A stretch of DNA of 64,000 bases, taken from NCBI RefSeq assembly GCF_018919145.1, contig NZ_JAHLQJ010000020.1, positions 1 through 64,000 on the forward strand, written 5' to 3'. A program made the translations under genes and the position numbers. Positions within the stretch are counted from its first letter, which is position 1; the number at the start of each line of letters is the position of its first letter. Under the pieces are notes generated by a model. That model saw nothing but the letters and a program-made list of their open reading frames with translations. It searched no databases and was not told the DNA's origin. This DNA comes from Paenibacillus brevis (GTDB taxonomy: Bacteria > Bacillota > Bacilli > Paenibacillales > Paenibacillaceae). Below, piece after piece: positions 43,161 to 51,453 of this stretch.

Positions 43161-43670
43161 ATGAGTCGCAGAAAATTCGCTTTGTTTGGTCTTGCAGCAA
43201 CCGTGCTGGTTGTGGCCGTTGGATTGCTCATCAGCTATTACGGTCATTCCAAGACGCAGTATGCTATTTTTGCGAAGAATCGCGAGCTGTTTGAAGCCGT
43301 GAGGGAAGAGACTGAGCACCTGGTGGGTGAACAGGATGATCTGCAGAATATCGGGGATATCTTCCTTTTCACCAATGGCGGTAATGCTGCTATCGATCAG
43401 TTCCATGAGTCTGTGAGTTCGGGTCTGCAGGGTAAGATTCAGCAGATTGTAGCGCTGTCGGGAGACGAGCTGAGTTTTTTGAGATACAGCAAGCAGGATG
43501 GCAAGAGCTTCCTCCGGTTTGTTTTTGATTGGGAGCGGACTGATGGCGGCACCTATCACATCGTATACTGCGAGAGCCGCGATATGGTAAAAAAGCTGTA
43601 TGACGGAGAACCCGTAGGCTACGTGCTGGATGAACTGGGTGAGGGTTGGTACGGAATCAGGATAAAGTGA
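43161..43670 (+). CDS. Small membrane-anchored hypothetical protein, partner of the VWA protein
   Basis: A 169-residue protein with an N-terminal membrane anchor (FALFGLAATVLVVAVGLLI) after an SRRK positive stretch and an extracellular domain of about 140 residues. No family is recognised. The exported part is mixed alpha/beta (NRELFEAVREETEHLVGEQD, IFLFTNGG, LRFVFDWERTDGG). ATG 43161 follows AAGGTGAGG; an in-frame ATG at 43137 is an alternative. It lies 46 bases after the large VWA protein in the same direction with no terminator between, so a shared transcript and related cell-surface function are likely. Confidence 0.75.
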   Translation: MSRRKFALFGLAATVLVVAVGLLISYYGHSKTQYAIFAKNRELFEAVREETEHLVGEQDDLQNIGDIFLFTNGGNAAIDQFHESVSSGLQGKIQQIVALSGDELSFLRYSKQDGKSFLRFVFDWERTDGGTYHIVYCESRDMVKKLYDGEPVGYVLDELGEGWYGIRIK

Positions 43671-43689
43671 TGCGAGCGGCGGTTACACT

Positions 43690-43814
43690 TCTCATTGAAA
43701 GAGATCATAACGGGAATATATACCGTTGTTGAACGATGGCTAAGAGGACGTAATTGCATCAATCCGGGTGGTAACATGGAGCAAGCTCCGTCCCTTCAGG
43801 GACGGGGCTTTTTT
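43690..43814 (+). ncRNA. T-box leader remnant with terminator
   Basis: GGGTGGTAACATGG (43766-43779) resembles the T-box element (GGTGGTACCGCGG class) and is followed by AGCAAGCTCCGTCCC, then the terminator GCTCCGTCCC-TTCA-GGGACGGGGC plus T tract (43785-43814). This is the antiterminator/terminator end of a tRNA-sensing leader. Only about 100 bases precede it after the upstream gene, and no convincing specifier Stem I is seen. The T-box core also has changes, so it is probably truncated or decaying. Confidence 0.6.
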
Positions 43815-43848
43815 GCGTACTTATAAATCTCCATAAGGAGGCAATGAA

Positions 43849-44010
43849 ATGACAACAGTATTGGTTATAGAAAGGTTGATGCTGCGCTAACTGGAGCTTC
43901 GAGATGTGGAAGGCAGTGATAAACTTTAGTTATCCGGCCGGAAATAACGTAAAGAAGAGCTCTTTATGGTGATTAAAGTTCTGTTGAGCCAGGCGGTGAA
44001 AAAGGTTTGA
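43849..44010 (+). pseudogene. Broken GNAT-type acetyltransferase gene behind the T-box
   Basis: AAGGAGG (43835-43841) precedes an ATG at 43849 reading MTTVLVIERLMLR and then a TAA. Beyond the stop the same frame continues LELRDVEGSDK, which together resembles the N-terminus of RimJ/RimL-type GNAT acetyltransferases (ERLxLRxLxxxD). Further stops and shifts follow, and the rest of the gene is missing before the terminator at 44036. Confidence 0.6.
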
Positions 44011-44035
44011 TGGCTGCGATATAAGCATGTAGAAC

Positions 44036-44062
44036 AGGCCTTCCCGAAAGGGAGGGCCTTTA
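44036..44062 (+). terminator. Terminator-like hairpin after the broken acetyltransferase
   Basis: AGGCCTTCCC-GAAA-GGGAGGGCCT followed by a short TT run. It probably terminated the former acetyltransferase transcript. Confidence 0.6.
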
Positions 44063-44094
44063 ACTTGTCCCTACAGACTAGGTTGCTGCTGAGG

Positions 44095-44529
44095 TTATTT
44101 CATAAAAGCTTCGGCAAATGCTTTGACCCGGTCTACAAAAATCCCCTTCAGTTGATCCTCGCCTTCTTTAGGGGCTTTATAAGCCTTATATCCTCCAAAT
44201 GATTCGATGCAAATCGCTGCTTGCTTAAGATCGGCAGGGATATTGCGCTCTAAGATTTCCTCTGTCTCCTTAGGCTTCTCATTGCAAATAAAGTATCCCA
44301 TTTTTTTAGTCAGCAACTCCTGGTGATTCTTCTTGATAAAGTCACGAATCGGTTTGTATATTTTTCCGTCCCGGACGCCAGCGCCAAGAATGATGCGATC
44401 ATAATCTTCAATGGCGGGTTTCTCCATCTCGATATTACATATCGTACAGTTCGGAATTTCTGCTGCGATAACATTAACGCATTGCGTTGAGGCTCCTGTC
44501 TTGGTAGCGTATAGAAGCAGTACGGCCAT
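44095..44529 (-). CDS. Flavodoxin-domain protein
   Basis: A 144-residue FMN-binding-type protein (flavodoxin/HemG-like). The N-terminus AVLLLYATKTGASTQCV holds the phosphate-binding TKTGAST loop, and IILGAGVRDGKIYKPIRDFI matches the second FMN loop region. ATG 44529 follows AAGGGATGA; an in-frame ATG at 44538 would overlap the MarR gene. It starts five bases after the MarR stop codon, so the two form an operon. A redox role under MarR control, perhaps in stress defence, is inferred. Confidence 0.85.
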   Translation of the reverse strand: MAVLLLYATKTGASTQCVNVIAAEIPNCTICNIEMEKPAIEDYDRIILGAGVRDGKIYKPIRDFIKKNHQELLTKKMGYFICNEKPKETEEILERNIPADLKQAAICIESFGGYKAYKAPKEGEDQLKGIFVDRVKAFAEAFMK

Positions 44530-44534
44530 TGAAT

Positions 44535-45044
44535 TCATCCCTTATCCTTAGAGTGGTTTGGGTTATTGCGTGCATGGGAATGGAGATGAAGTATTTGTTC
44601 CTCCAGGACGGTCCCTGCTTGGTGCAAAAATTGCGTGATGAGGCTAAGCTCTTCATTCGAATAGGCGGAAGCCAGCTTAACCATGGCCTCATGGAGAAGC
44701 ATATACGTATCGCTGATTTCTTTTATATTTTCATACAGCGGGACAATGATCACCCTGCGGCGGTCCCGGGGATCGGGCTGCCTGCGAACGAAGCCGCTTT
44801 TTTCGAGCCGGTCGATTAACGCGGTTACACTACCTGTCGTGAGGCCTGTCAATTTTGCCAGCTCCCCGGCGGTGACGGGTCCTTTTTCGTGCAGAATATC
44901 TACGGTCAAAAAGTCATTATTCGTTAGCCCCAAAGATGAGGCAACCGTTTGCTGATAGAGTACCGTACGGGATCCGAAGCCACGCATGCTCATCGTCAGG
45001 ATTTCCTGCTGCTCGGTAGTTTGCTTTGGTCGATCTGTGGACAC
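44535..45044 (-). CDS. MarR-family transcriptional regulator
   Basis: A 169-residue winged-helix regulator. The core AGELAKLTGLTTGSVTALIDRLEKSGFVRRQPDPRDRRRVIIV is the canonical MarR DNA-binding region with the DxRDRR wing (quoted in part). The GTG start at 45044 follows AAGGAGG by seven bases. It is upstream of the flavodoxin gene and divergent from the DrrA-like ABC gene. The perfect palindrome at 45075-45093 in the shared intergenic region is its likely operator, so it may regulate both directions. Confidence 0.9.
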   Translation of the reverse strand: MSTDRPKQTTEQQEILTMSMRGFGSRTVLYQQTVASSLGLTNNDFLTVDILHEKGPVTAGELAKLTGLTTGSVTALIDRLEKSGFVRRQPDPRDRRRVIIVPLYENIKEISDTYMLLHEAMVKLASAYSNEELSLITQFLHQAGTVLEEQILHLHSHARNNPNHSKDKG

Positions 45045-45074
45045 GAGGGGTCCTCCTTAAATAATATTCCTATA

Positions 45075-45093
45075 AATCTTGATGATCAAGATT
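45075..45093. promoter_or_regulatory. MarR-type operator palindrome
   Basis: AATCTTGA-TGA-TCAAGATT, a 19-base perfect inverted repeat. An extra half-site TTCAAGATA lies just downstream (45101-45109). It is situated between the divergent MarR and ABC exporter genes. Confidence 0.65.
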
Positions 45094-45219
45094 CTTTATA
45101 TTCAAGATACTAGGTTATACATGTTATGTCAACTTCGTGCTGTTCATATTCAGTTCATAAACACCCTCTATAGTTCCTAATGAATGAAGGACATATTGAT
45201 TCATAAAGGGTGGATAACA

Positions 45220-46194
45220 ATGAGCAAGAAACAGATGATGAATAGGGAATGGGCAGTTGAAGCTCAAGGTCTTATCAAAGTTTTCGGTGACAACCGTGCT
45301 GTTGACGGTGTGGACCTTCGGGTGAAAGCCGGAACGATTTATGGCGTGCTTGGTCCTAACGGGGCGGGGAAGACAACTACGATTCGGATGCTTGCTACTC
45401 TGTTAAGGCCGGATTCGGGAACAGCGCAAATATTTGGACATGATGTTGTCAAGGAACCTCAGCTCATTCGTCAACTGATCGGGGTAACCGGTCAGTACGC
45501 ATCAGTCGACGAGTCGCTGAGTGCGATGGAGAACCTGATCATTTTCTCCCGCCTGTTGGGTTTAGGGAGGAAAGCTTCGCGGGAGAAGGCGATGGAATTA
45601 CTTGAAGAGTTCGGCTTGACCGAGGCTGCCAAGCGTCCGCTGAAGCATTTTTCCGGGGGGATGCGGCGAAGACTGGACCTGGCAGCAAGCCTGATCGCTC
45701 AGCCTCCGCTCATTTTCTTGGATGAACCTACAACAGGACTCGATCCTCGAACCCGCAATCAAATGTGGGACACTATTCGAAAGCTGGTGAAGTCAGGCTC
45801 GACCGTGTTGCTAACGACCCAATATCTGCAAGAAGCCGACGAGCTTGCCGATCGCATAGCAGTGATTGATCAGGGAAGGGTTGTCGCGGAAGGAACTGCG
45901 GATGAGCTGAAACAGTCAGTCGGGACCTCGTCGCTGCACTTGAGCATCCGGGATTCGGAGCATGTGCAGCATGCCCGGAGACGGGTAGAGGAAGTCCTGC
46001 AGGTGAAGTCGGCACTTTCCGCAGAAGGGGGCAAGATCACGGCTCCCTTGACCGATACGAACCAGGTCGCGGACCTGCTGATCGTGCTGAGAGAAGCGGA
46101 CATCCATTTGGCGGAGGTAAGCGTGCAGAAGCCGACCCTGGATGAGGTCTTCTTAACCATTACCGGACATAAAGAAGAGGGGGCAAGAGGATGA
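45220..46194 (+). CDS. ABC exporter ATP-binding protein (DrrA-like)
   Basis: A 324-residue ATPase of the daunorubicin-resistance DrrA class. Walker A is GPNGAGKTT, the signature FSGGMRRRLDLAASL and Walker B PLIFLDEPTTGLD. The C-terminal 90 residues (VSVQKPTLDEVFLTITG) are the DrrA-specific extension. ATG 45220 follows AAAGGGTGG; the in-frame ATG at 45184 has no good ribosome site. The permease start overlaps its stop as ATGA. Probably exports a drug-like or lipid compound, with the two-component genes downstream in the same run. Confidence 0.92.
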   Translation: MSKKQMMNREWAVEAQGLIKVFGDNRAVDGVDLRVKAGTIYGVLGPNGAGKTTTIRMLATLLRPDSGTAQIFGHDVVKEPQLIRQLIGVTGQYASVDESLSAMENLIIFSRLLGLGRKASREKAMELLEEFGLTEAAKRPLKHFSGGMRRRLDLAASLIAQPPLIFLDEPTTGLDPRTRNQMWDTIRKLVKSGSTVLLTTQYLQEADELADRIAVIDQGRVVAEGTADELKQSVGTSSLHLSIRDSEHVQHARRRVEEVLQVKSALSAEGGKITAPLTDTNQVADLLIVLREADIHLAEVSVQKPTLDEVFLTITGHKEEGARG

Positions 46195-47006
46195 ATACTT
46201 CTGCCGATATGCAGATTGCAGAAAGTCAATTAACGAACAAATCGAGCTTGCGTCAAGCCATAAGGAACTCATTAACGATGGCCTATCGCGGAATATTAAA
46301 AGTACGCCGTACGCCGGAGCAATTATTTGATGTCACGCTTCAGCCGATTCTCTTCACCTTGATGTTTACCTATATTTTTGGAGGGGCGATTTCGGGTGAT
46401 GTTCTTAGCTACTTGCCGGTGATCATTCCCGGGATTCTGGTCCAAACGGTGATCACGACTTCCATTGTTACCGGGGTTCAGCTGCGGGAGGACATGGACA
46501 AAGGGGTGTTCGACCGATTTAAGTCCTTGCCGATTTCCCGAATTGCTCCCTTAGCCGGGGCCTTGCTGGCAGATACGTTAAGGTATACGATAGCAACAAC
46601 ACTTACCTTTACCATGGGCTATATTATGGGTTATCGTCCGGAGGGAGGGTTAGGTTATGTGATGTTGGCCGGGGTGCTTGTCGTGTTCTGCTCCTGGGCG
46701 GTCAGTTGGATCTTTGCATTTTTTGGTGTCATATCGCGCACGGCTTCAAGCGTCCAAGGTATCTCAATGATCGTGCTGTTCCCTCTGACATTCCTGTCGA
46801 ATGCTTTCGTACCCGCAGATACGATGCCAGACTGGCTGCAATGGTTCGTGAGAATCAATCCGGTCTCCCATCTTGTAACTGCCGTTCGAGAGCTGACCAA
46901 TTCCGGTACGATAGGATGGGACATTATGATTTCCCTGATCGGGGCCTTGGTCATTGTGGCCATCTTTGCGCCTATTACAGTGCGTGCCTATATGAGAAGA
47001 ACGTAA
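46191..47006 (+). CDS. ABC-2 type exporter permease (DrrB-like)
   Basis: A 271-residue membrane protein of the ABC-2 permease family with six hydrophobic segments. Family features include PILFTLMFTYIFGGAI near the start and NPVSHLVTAVRELT before the last helix. Its ATG overlaps the ATPase stop, showing coupling. It is followed after 12 bases by a response-regulator gene, so exporter and two-component system are probably one operon. That layout often marks sensing of the compound being exported. Confidence 0.92.
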   Translation: MNTSADMQIAESQLTNKSSLRQAIRNSLTMAYRGILKVRRTPEQLFDVTLQPILFTLMFTYIFGGAISGDVLSYLPVIIPGILVQTVITTSIVTGVQLREDMDKGVFDRFKSLPISRIAPLAGALLADTLRYTIATTLTFTMGYIMGYRPEGGLGYVMLAGVLVVFCSWAVSWIFAFFGVISRTASSVQGISMIVLFPLTFLSNAFVPADTMPDWLQWFVRINPVSHLVTAVRELTNSGTIGWDIMISLIGALVIVAIFAPITVRAYMRRT

Positions 47007-47018
47007 GGAAGGGACAAT

Positions 47019-47699
47019 ATGGCGAAAATCCTGGTAGTCGACGATGATCCGCATATTCAGGAATTGATTCGGGTGATCCTTCAAAAGGAAGGCCTTGTAA
47101 TTGAAGCGGCAGCGGACGGGCAAGCAGCATTATCCATCATGGAGACGGAAAAAGTAGACTTGATTATCCTCGATATCATGATGCCTAACATGGATGGCTG
47201 GTCCTTCTGCCGGGAAGTTCGAACTTACTATTCCGACGCGCTTCCAATCTTAATGTTAACGGCAAAAGGCGAAACGGCCCAAAAAGTAAAAGGATTGGGT
47301 CTGGGTGCAGACGATTACATGGTGAAGCCGTTTGCCGCAGATGAACTGGTAGCCCGTGTAAAGGTGCTCTTCAGGAGATATCAAATTGCTGTGTCCAACC
47401 GAATAGAGGTTGGAAATATCGTCATTGATCGAGCTTCCTATACCGTATCCATTGGAGGACAGGACAGCACTTTGCCCTTGAAAGAGTTCGAACTCCTGTT
47501 CAAGCTGGCCACCCATCAGCAAAAGACGTTCTCCAGAGAACAACTGATCGAGGATATCTGGGGGTTTGATTATGAAGGTGATGAACGAACAATCGACGTG
47601 CACATTAAACGTTTGCGACAGCGGTTTTCTTACGAGGAGTGCCCTTTTAAAATTACGACGATTCGAGGATTGGGATATCGCTTGGAGGTGCTGAATTGA
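47019..47699 (+). CDS. OmpR-family response regulator
   Basis: A 226-residue regulator. The receiver domain has the acidic pair DDD near residue 8, phospho-acceptor Asp52 (IILDIMMPNMDGW) and Lys in DDYMVKPF. The C-terminal winged helix of the OmpR/PhoB type spans about 130-225 (FSREQLIEDIWGFDY, RTIDVHIKRLRQR, IRGLGYRLE). GGAAGGGAC precedes the ATG. Its stop overlaps the TTG start of the kinase gene. Expected to regulate the DrrAB-like exporter or envelope genes. Confidence 0.93.
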   Translation: MAKILVVDDDPHIQELIRVILQKEGLVIEAAADGQAALSIMETEKVDLIILDIMMPNMDGWSFCREVRTYYSDALPILMLTAKGETAQKVKGLGLGADDYMVKPFAADELVARVKVLFRRYQIAVSNRIEVGNIVIDRASYTVSIGGQDSTLPLKEFELLFKLATHQQKTFSREQLIEDIWGFDYEGDERTIDVHIKRLRQRFSYEECPFKITTIRGLGYRLEVLN

Positions 47700-48802
47700 A
47701 GCCTCAGCTTCAGGAATTCATGGAACGCGTTTTAGGCACTCTGGCGGTCATGGTCTCCTTGCTGGCAGCCTGGTCTCTGGCTTATTGGCTTACTTCGAAG
47801 TTATATACGGCAATTGAATATAGTCCCCATGAGTTAGCCAGGCAGCTAATCAATTCGATATTGGGATTTCTTCTGTTCGGATGCTGTATATTCTTGATCA
47901 CAAGAATCGGCCGGTTTAAGAGACAGCAGGACAAAAACCTGCATCCCATCATTCATGCCTTAAAAATGATTGCCGAAGGGAACTTCAACATTGATCTTTC
48001 TTACTACGATGCTCAACTGCGCGGCCGGGGCGAGCACCCCTATTTCAAAATTATCGATAGTATCCATGAAATGGCGGATAAGCTTGGACAAATGGAGGAA
48101 ATGAGGCAAGAATTCATCTCCAATGTCTCACATGAAATTCAGTCTCCGCTAACGTCCATCAATGGATTTGCCTATGCGTTAAGAAGCGATGAACTGACCG
48201 CGGAGGAACGCGATCACTATTTGCAGATTATTGAGGAAGAAAGCATCCGGTTATCCAAGCTGAGTGAAAACCTGTTGAAGCTTACCTCGCTGGAAGCGGA
48301 TCACCTCACCCTCGAACGCAAAAATTACCGGTTAGACCGCCAGCTTCGCCGCATGATCCTCGCTCTTGAGCCGCAATGGGCGGAGAAGGAAATACAAATG
48401 GATATTTCCCTCGGGACATTATCGATTACTGCGGATGAGGACTTGCTGGACCAGATATGGATGAATCTGATTCATAACAGCATTAAATTTACGCCTGCGG
48501 CAGGAGTCATTGCGGTTCATGCCTTCCAGGAGAGTGACGGTACTCTCGTTATCAAAGTAAAAGACACCGGAATCGGTATGGAGCAAGAGGATCTTATGCA
48601 TATTTTTGAGCGATTCTATAAGGCGGATCCGTCAAGAAACCGCAATTCCGGAGGAAGCGGTCTGGGGCTGTCCATCGTAAAAAAAATCATCGATTTGCAT
48701 CAAGGAACGATTCACGTCCAAAGCGTACTTGGAAAGGGAACGGAAATCACCGTTGCCTTCGATGAAGCCTCCCAGAACTTTCAGCAGACAGCACAAGCTT
48801 GA
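47696..48802 (+). CDS. Sensor histidine kinase, partner of the OmpR regulator
   Basis: A 368-residue membrane kinase. Two hydrophobic segments lie at about 15-37 and 55-75 with only a short extracellular loop, so it may sense within the membrane. A HAMP-like linker follows, then the dimerisation domain with phospho-acceptor His in SNVSHEIQSPLTS. The ATPase domain has the N box (LIHNSIKFTP), G1 (DTGIGM) and G2 (GSGLGLSIV). The TTG at 47696 overlaps the regulator's stop. The small sensor loop resembles intramembrane-sensing kinases linked to ABC exporters. Confidence 0.92.
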   Translation: MKPQLQEFMERVLGTLAVMVSLLAAWSLAYWLTSKLYTAIEYSPHELARQLINSILGFLLFGCCIFLITRIGRFKRQQDKNLHPIIHALKMIAEGNFNIDLSYYDAQLRGRGEHPYFKIIDSIHEMADKLGQMEEMRQEFISNVSHEIQSPLTSINGFAYALRSDELTAEERDHYLQIIEEESIRLSKLSENLLKLTSLEADHLTLERKNYRLDRQLRRMILALEPQWAEKEIQMDISLGTLSITADEDLLDQIWMNLIHNSIKFTPAAGVIAVHAFQESDGTLVIKVKDTGIGMEQEDLMHIFERFYKADPSRNRNSGGSGLGLSIVKKIIDLHQGTIHVQSVLGKGTEITVAFDEASQNFQQTAQA

Positions 48803-48814
48803 TAGTACTTATTG

Positions 48815-48839
48815 AGGCGCCCGGAAGGGGCGCCTTTTT
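48815..48839 (+). terminator. Terminator of the DrrAB/two-component operon
   Basis: AGGCGCC-CGGAAGG-GGCGCCT followed by TTTT, 13 bases after the kinase stop codon. Confidence 0.88.
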
Positions 48840-48981
48840 AAGATGTTCAGGGGATATAAGCATGAAAAATTGTAAGATTAGGTATAAGCTCGAAATAGCG
48901 TTATACTAGGTTAGTTAAAGGGTTTGAACTAGATATTATTACTGAAGGATGCCCTCTTTATTTTTCTCAGGAGGTTGAAGC

Positions 48982-49869
48982 ATGATGGATGAAGAAATGC
49001 TAAGAGCGTTGAACCAAAATCTGGCGATTATCCGGTTTGGAATAGATCGAAAGGTGGCATATGTCAACGAGATTTTTGCCAACACGATGGGATATTCCGT
49101 GGAAGAGCTACAGAATATGCAGCATAGCGATTTCTGTTTTGACTCATTTAGCAAATCGCCGGCGTATGAGGAGTTCTGGTTCTCGTTGTTGTCTGGACAG
49201 AGCTTTCAGGATAAGGTGGAGCGGAAGAATGCCCGTGGCGAGACGGTGTGGCTTGAGGCTACCTATATGCCGATCTATGATGAGCAACATACTAATATAG
49301 TCGGTGTGTCGAAGGTGTCCACGGATATTACGAAGCGTCAGCAGAGCCTTTCCACAGTAGTTGAGGAGTTGAGCTCGACCTCTCTGGATTTGAACCGCCG
49401 GGCGGAGTCTGGTGTCGAACGCAGCCGGGAGCTGCTGCACAGCGTGGACCGGATCGCAGAGGTATCGGAGAATAATACGGCTGCCCTAGAAGAACTGCAA
49501 GGACAGGCCAAGGCGATTCAAGGTGTTGTGCAGACCATTCGCGATATTGCCTCACAGACCAACCTGCTCGCGCTGAATGCGGCCATCGAGGCAGCCCATG
49601 CTGGCGAGTACGGCAGAGGCTTTAACATCGTAGCGGAAGAGGTGCGAAAGCTGTCGAACGAGGTATCGGAATCCATTGCTCAGATTCAAAGCACCGTTCT
49701 TGGTATTACTCAGGATATATTCGGAATTTCCGAAGGAATTACCCGTGTACAATCTTCTGTCGAAGAGAGCCAGCGGCAGATTCGCGTGACGATGGAGGAT
49801 TTCGATAATATTGTCCGCTTCTCCGAGAAACTGGAGGATCAAGCGAAGAATGTAGCGGAGAACATATAG
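48982..49869 (+). CDS. Soluble PAS-containing methyl-accepting chemotaxis-like protein
   Basis: A 295-residue cytoplasmic protein. Residues 1-115 form a PAS domain ([33 protein letters not shown]), and residues about 120-295 an MCP signalling domain with the conserved hairpin tip [20 protein letters not shown]. It has no membrane segment and the signalling region is short, so it belongs to the small PAS-MCP class with possible roles in energy or redox sensing. AGGAGG precedes the first of two ATGs. The gene stands alone with no chemotaxis genes nearby. Confidence 0.88.
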   Translation: MMDEEMLRALNQNLAIIRFGIDRKVAYVNEIFANTMGYSVEELQNMQHSDFCFDSFSKSPAYEEFWFSLLSGQSFQDKVERKNARGETVWLEATYMPIYDEQHTNIVGVSKVSTDITKRQQSLSTVVEELSSTSLDLNRRAESGVERSRELLHSVDRIAEVSENNTAALEELQGQAKAIQGVVQTIRDIASQTNLLALNAAIEAAHAGEYGRGFNIVAEEVRKLSNEVSESIAQIQSTVLGITQDIFGISEGITRVQSSVEESQRQIRVTMEDFDNIVRFSEKLEDQAKNVAENI

Positions 49870-49991
49870 GAAGCGTCGTAAATGAATCGGGGATTAGACA
49901 AGCATTAAGCAAACTTTCAGCCTGGTTTAACCTTCCTGTTGGGAAAAAGGATTATAGTGAAGGTATCCGACCAATCCAGCAGGGGGAATTT

Positions 49992-50357
49992 ATGATGTCC
50001 ATATCTTCAATCTCCGGAAGCAGTGCGGCTTCCTATAGCAGATCAACCAGTTCTTCGAGCAGCACAGATAGCCAGGTTAAAGCGCTGGAGAAGCAGAAGG
50101 CGCAGATTGAGAGCCAGATCAACAGGCTGGACTCCAGTAGTGAAGACAAGCAGACCCAAGAGCAGCAGCTTCAGCAGCAACTCAAGCAAATTGAGGCTCA
50201 AATCGCCAAGCTGCAGCAAAGCAAGGAAACTGCGTCCGCGTCAGACAACAGCAGTGCTTCGCAGCAGGTTTCCGGCAGCTTGAGCACAGTGCTTGCCTCT
50301 GCAGCTTCGAACACAACGACTACGAACGAAGAAGGCCGCTTTGACGTTCGTATCTGA
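49992..50357 (+). CDS. FlxA-like coiled-coil protein
   Basis: A 121-residue low-complexity protein. The first 25 residues are mostly Ser, residues 27-80 form a coiled coil (VKALEKQKAQIESQINRLD, LQQQLKQIEAQIAKLQQ), and the tail is Ser/Ala/Thr-rich. This composition matches FlxA-like proteins of unknown function, some flagellum-associated. GGGGGAA precedes the tandem ATGs 49992/49995. It is followed by a terminator, so monocistronic. Confidence 0.75.
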   Translation: MMSISSISGSSAASYSRSTSSSSSTDSQVKALEKQKAQIESQINRLDSSSEDKQTQEQQLQQQLKQIEAQIAKLQQSKETASASDNSSASQQVSGSLSTVLASAASNTTTTNEEGRFDVRI

Positions 50358-50374
50358 TCCTCGAATCAAAGCCT

Positions 50375-50412
50375 AAAGGGTCCCGTTCTGCGAAGAGCAG
50401 ACGGGATCCTTT
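50375..50412 (+). terminator. Terminator of the FlxA-like gene
   Basis: AAAGGGTCCCGTTCTGC pairs with GCAGACGGGATCCTTT around GAAGA. The T tract is short, but the stem is strong. Confidence 0.75.
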
Positions 50413-50545
50413 ATCGCGTGCTTATTAATATGTTGATCGTTTGAAGTGATATAAGGCGGGTTTAAAGGGAACATAACGAGTAGGATACATCTTCTCTCAG
50501 GGTTTATAATAGGAACAGATTCATTAATTCGAGAGGAGCTTGAAT

Positions 50546-51271
50546 ATGGGACAAAGCTTGCAAGGAAAAGTAGCCATCATCACCGGGGCTGCAAGAGGAA
50601 TCGGTAAAGCGGCAGCAGTCGCGCTGGCGAGGGAGGGCGTACATATCGGTCTGCTGGCAAGAACGGAGGCTACACTGAAGGAGGTCGCTGCCGAGCTTCA
50701 AGAGCTTGGTGTAAAAGCGGCCTATGCGGTTGTGGATGTCTCCTCCCAAGAGCAAGTGGAGGCTGGTATTGCGGCGATCACCGAGGAGCTGGGCACCGCC
50801 GATATTCTGATCAATAATGCCGGGGTGGCTACCTTCGGTACTGTCATGGAGATGGACCCGGAAGAATGGAAGCAAATGATCGATATTAATTTGTTGGGAA
50901 CCTACTATGTTACCCGCGCCGTACTGCCGCAATTCATTGAAAAGAACGGGGGAGACATCATCAACATTTCCTCCACTAACGGACTGAACGGAGCCGCAAC
51001 TGCAAGTGCCTACAGTGCCTCAAAGTTTGCGGTGATAGGGTTCACGGAATCCCTGGCCCAGGAGGTGCGCCGCAACAATATCCGTGTATCGGCATTGACG
51101 CCTAGCACGGTTGCAACCGATCTGGCCCTGGATTTGAATCTGATCAAGGAAAATAATGATGTCAAGTTCATTCAGTCAGAGGACCTTGCGGAATTCATCG
51201 TCAGCCAATTGAAGCTGCACCCCCGCGTGTACATTAAATCGGCGGGCTTCCTTGCTACGAACCCGTTCTAA
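50546..51271 (+). CDS. Short-chain dehydrogenase/reductase (FabG/YoxD-like)
   Basis: A 241-residue NAD(P)-dependent SDR. The cofactor motif TGAARGIG is near residue 14, NNAG near 90, and the catalytic Ser-Tyr-Lys appears as ISST followed by YSASK. The N-terminus MGQSLQGKVAIITGAARGIG matches Bacillus YoxD-type 3-oxoacyl-ACP-reductase-like proteins. ATG 50546 follows GAGAGGAG by seven bases; a TTG at 50540 is too close. It stands alone with its own terminator, so a housekeeping FabG role is unlikely and the substrate is unknown. Confidence 0.9.
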   Translation: MGQSLQGKVAIITGAARGIGKAAAVALAREGVHIGLLARTEATLKEVAAELQELGVKAAYAVVDVSSQEQVEAGIAAITEELGTADILINNAGVATFGTVMEMDPEEWKQMIDINLLGTYYVTRAVLPQFIEKNGGDIINISSTNGLNGAATASAYSASKFAVIGFTESLAQEVRRNNIRVSALTPSTVATDLALDLNLIKENNDVKFIQSEDLAEFIVSQLKLHPRVYIKSAGFLATNPF

Positions 51272-51308
51272 GCGGTAGCGGAGCTGTCTAATAATAAGCT
51301 CTTTAAAA

Positions 51309-51343
51309 AACCGTGCGGAAAACCTAATGTTTTCTGCACGGTT
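51309..51343. terminator. Hairpin between the SDR gene and araR (convergent)
   Basis: AACCGTGC-G-GAAAAC pairs with GTTTTC-T-GCACGGTT around CTAAT. On the minus strand the TTTTTTAAAG that follows gives a T tract, so it best terminates araR; on the plus strand it is T-poor. Confidence 0.65.
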
Positions 51344-51453
51344 ATCTTAGGTTATTCGCTTTTACAGGGAACAGGCGGGGGATACCGCATGGGCTCCCAC
51401 ATTCGCAATTTTAGTGCCTTTCTGCACTTATTTCCTCAACGCAAACGGATCTA

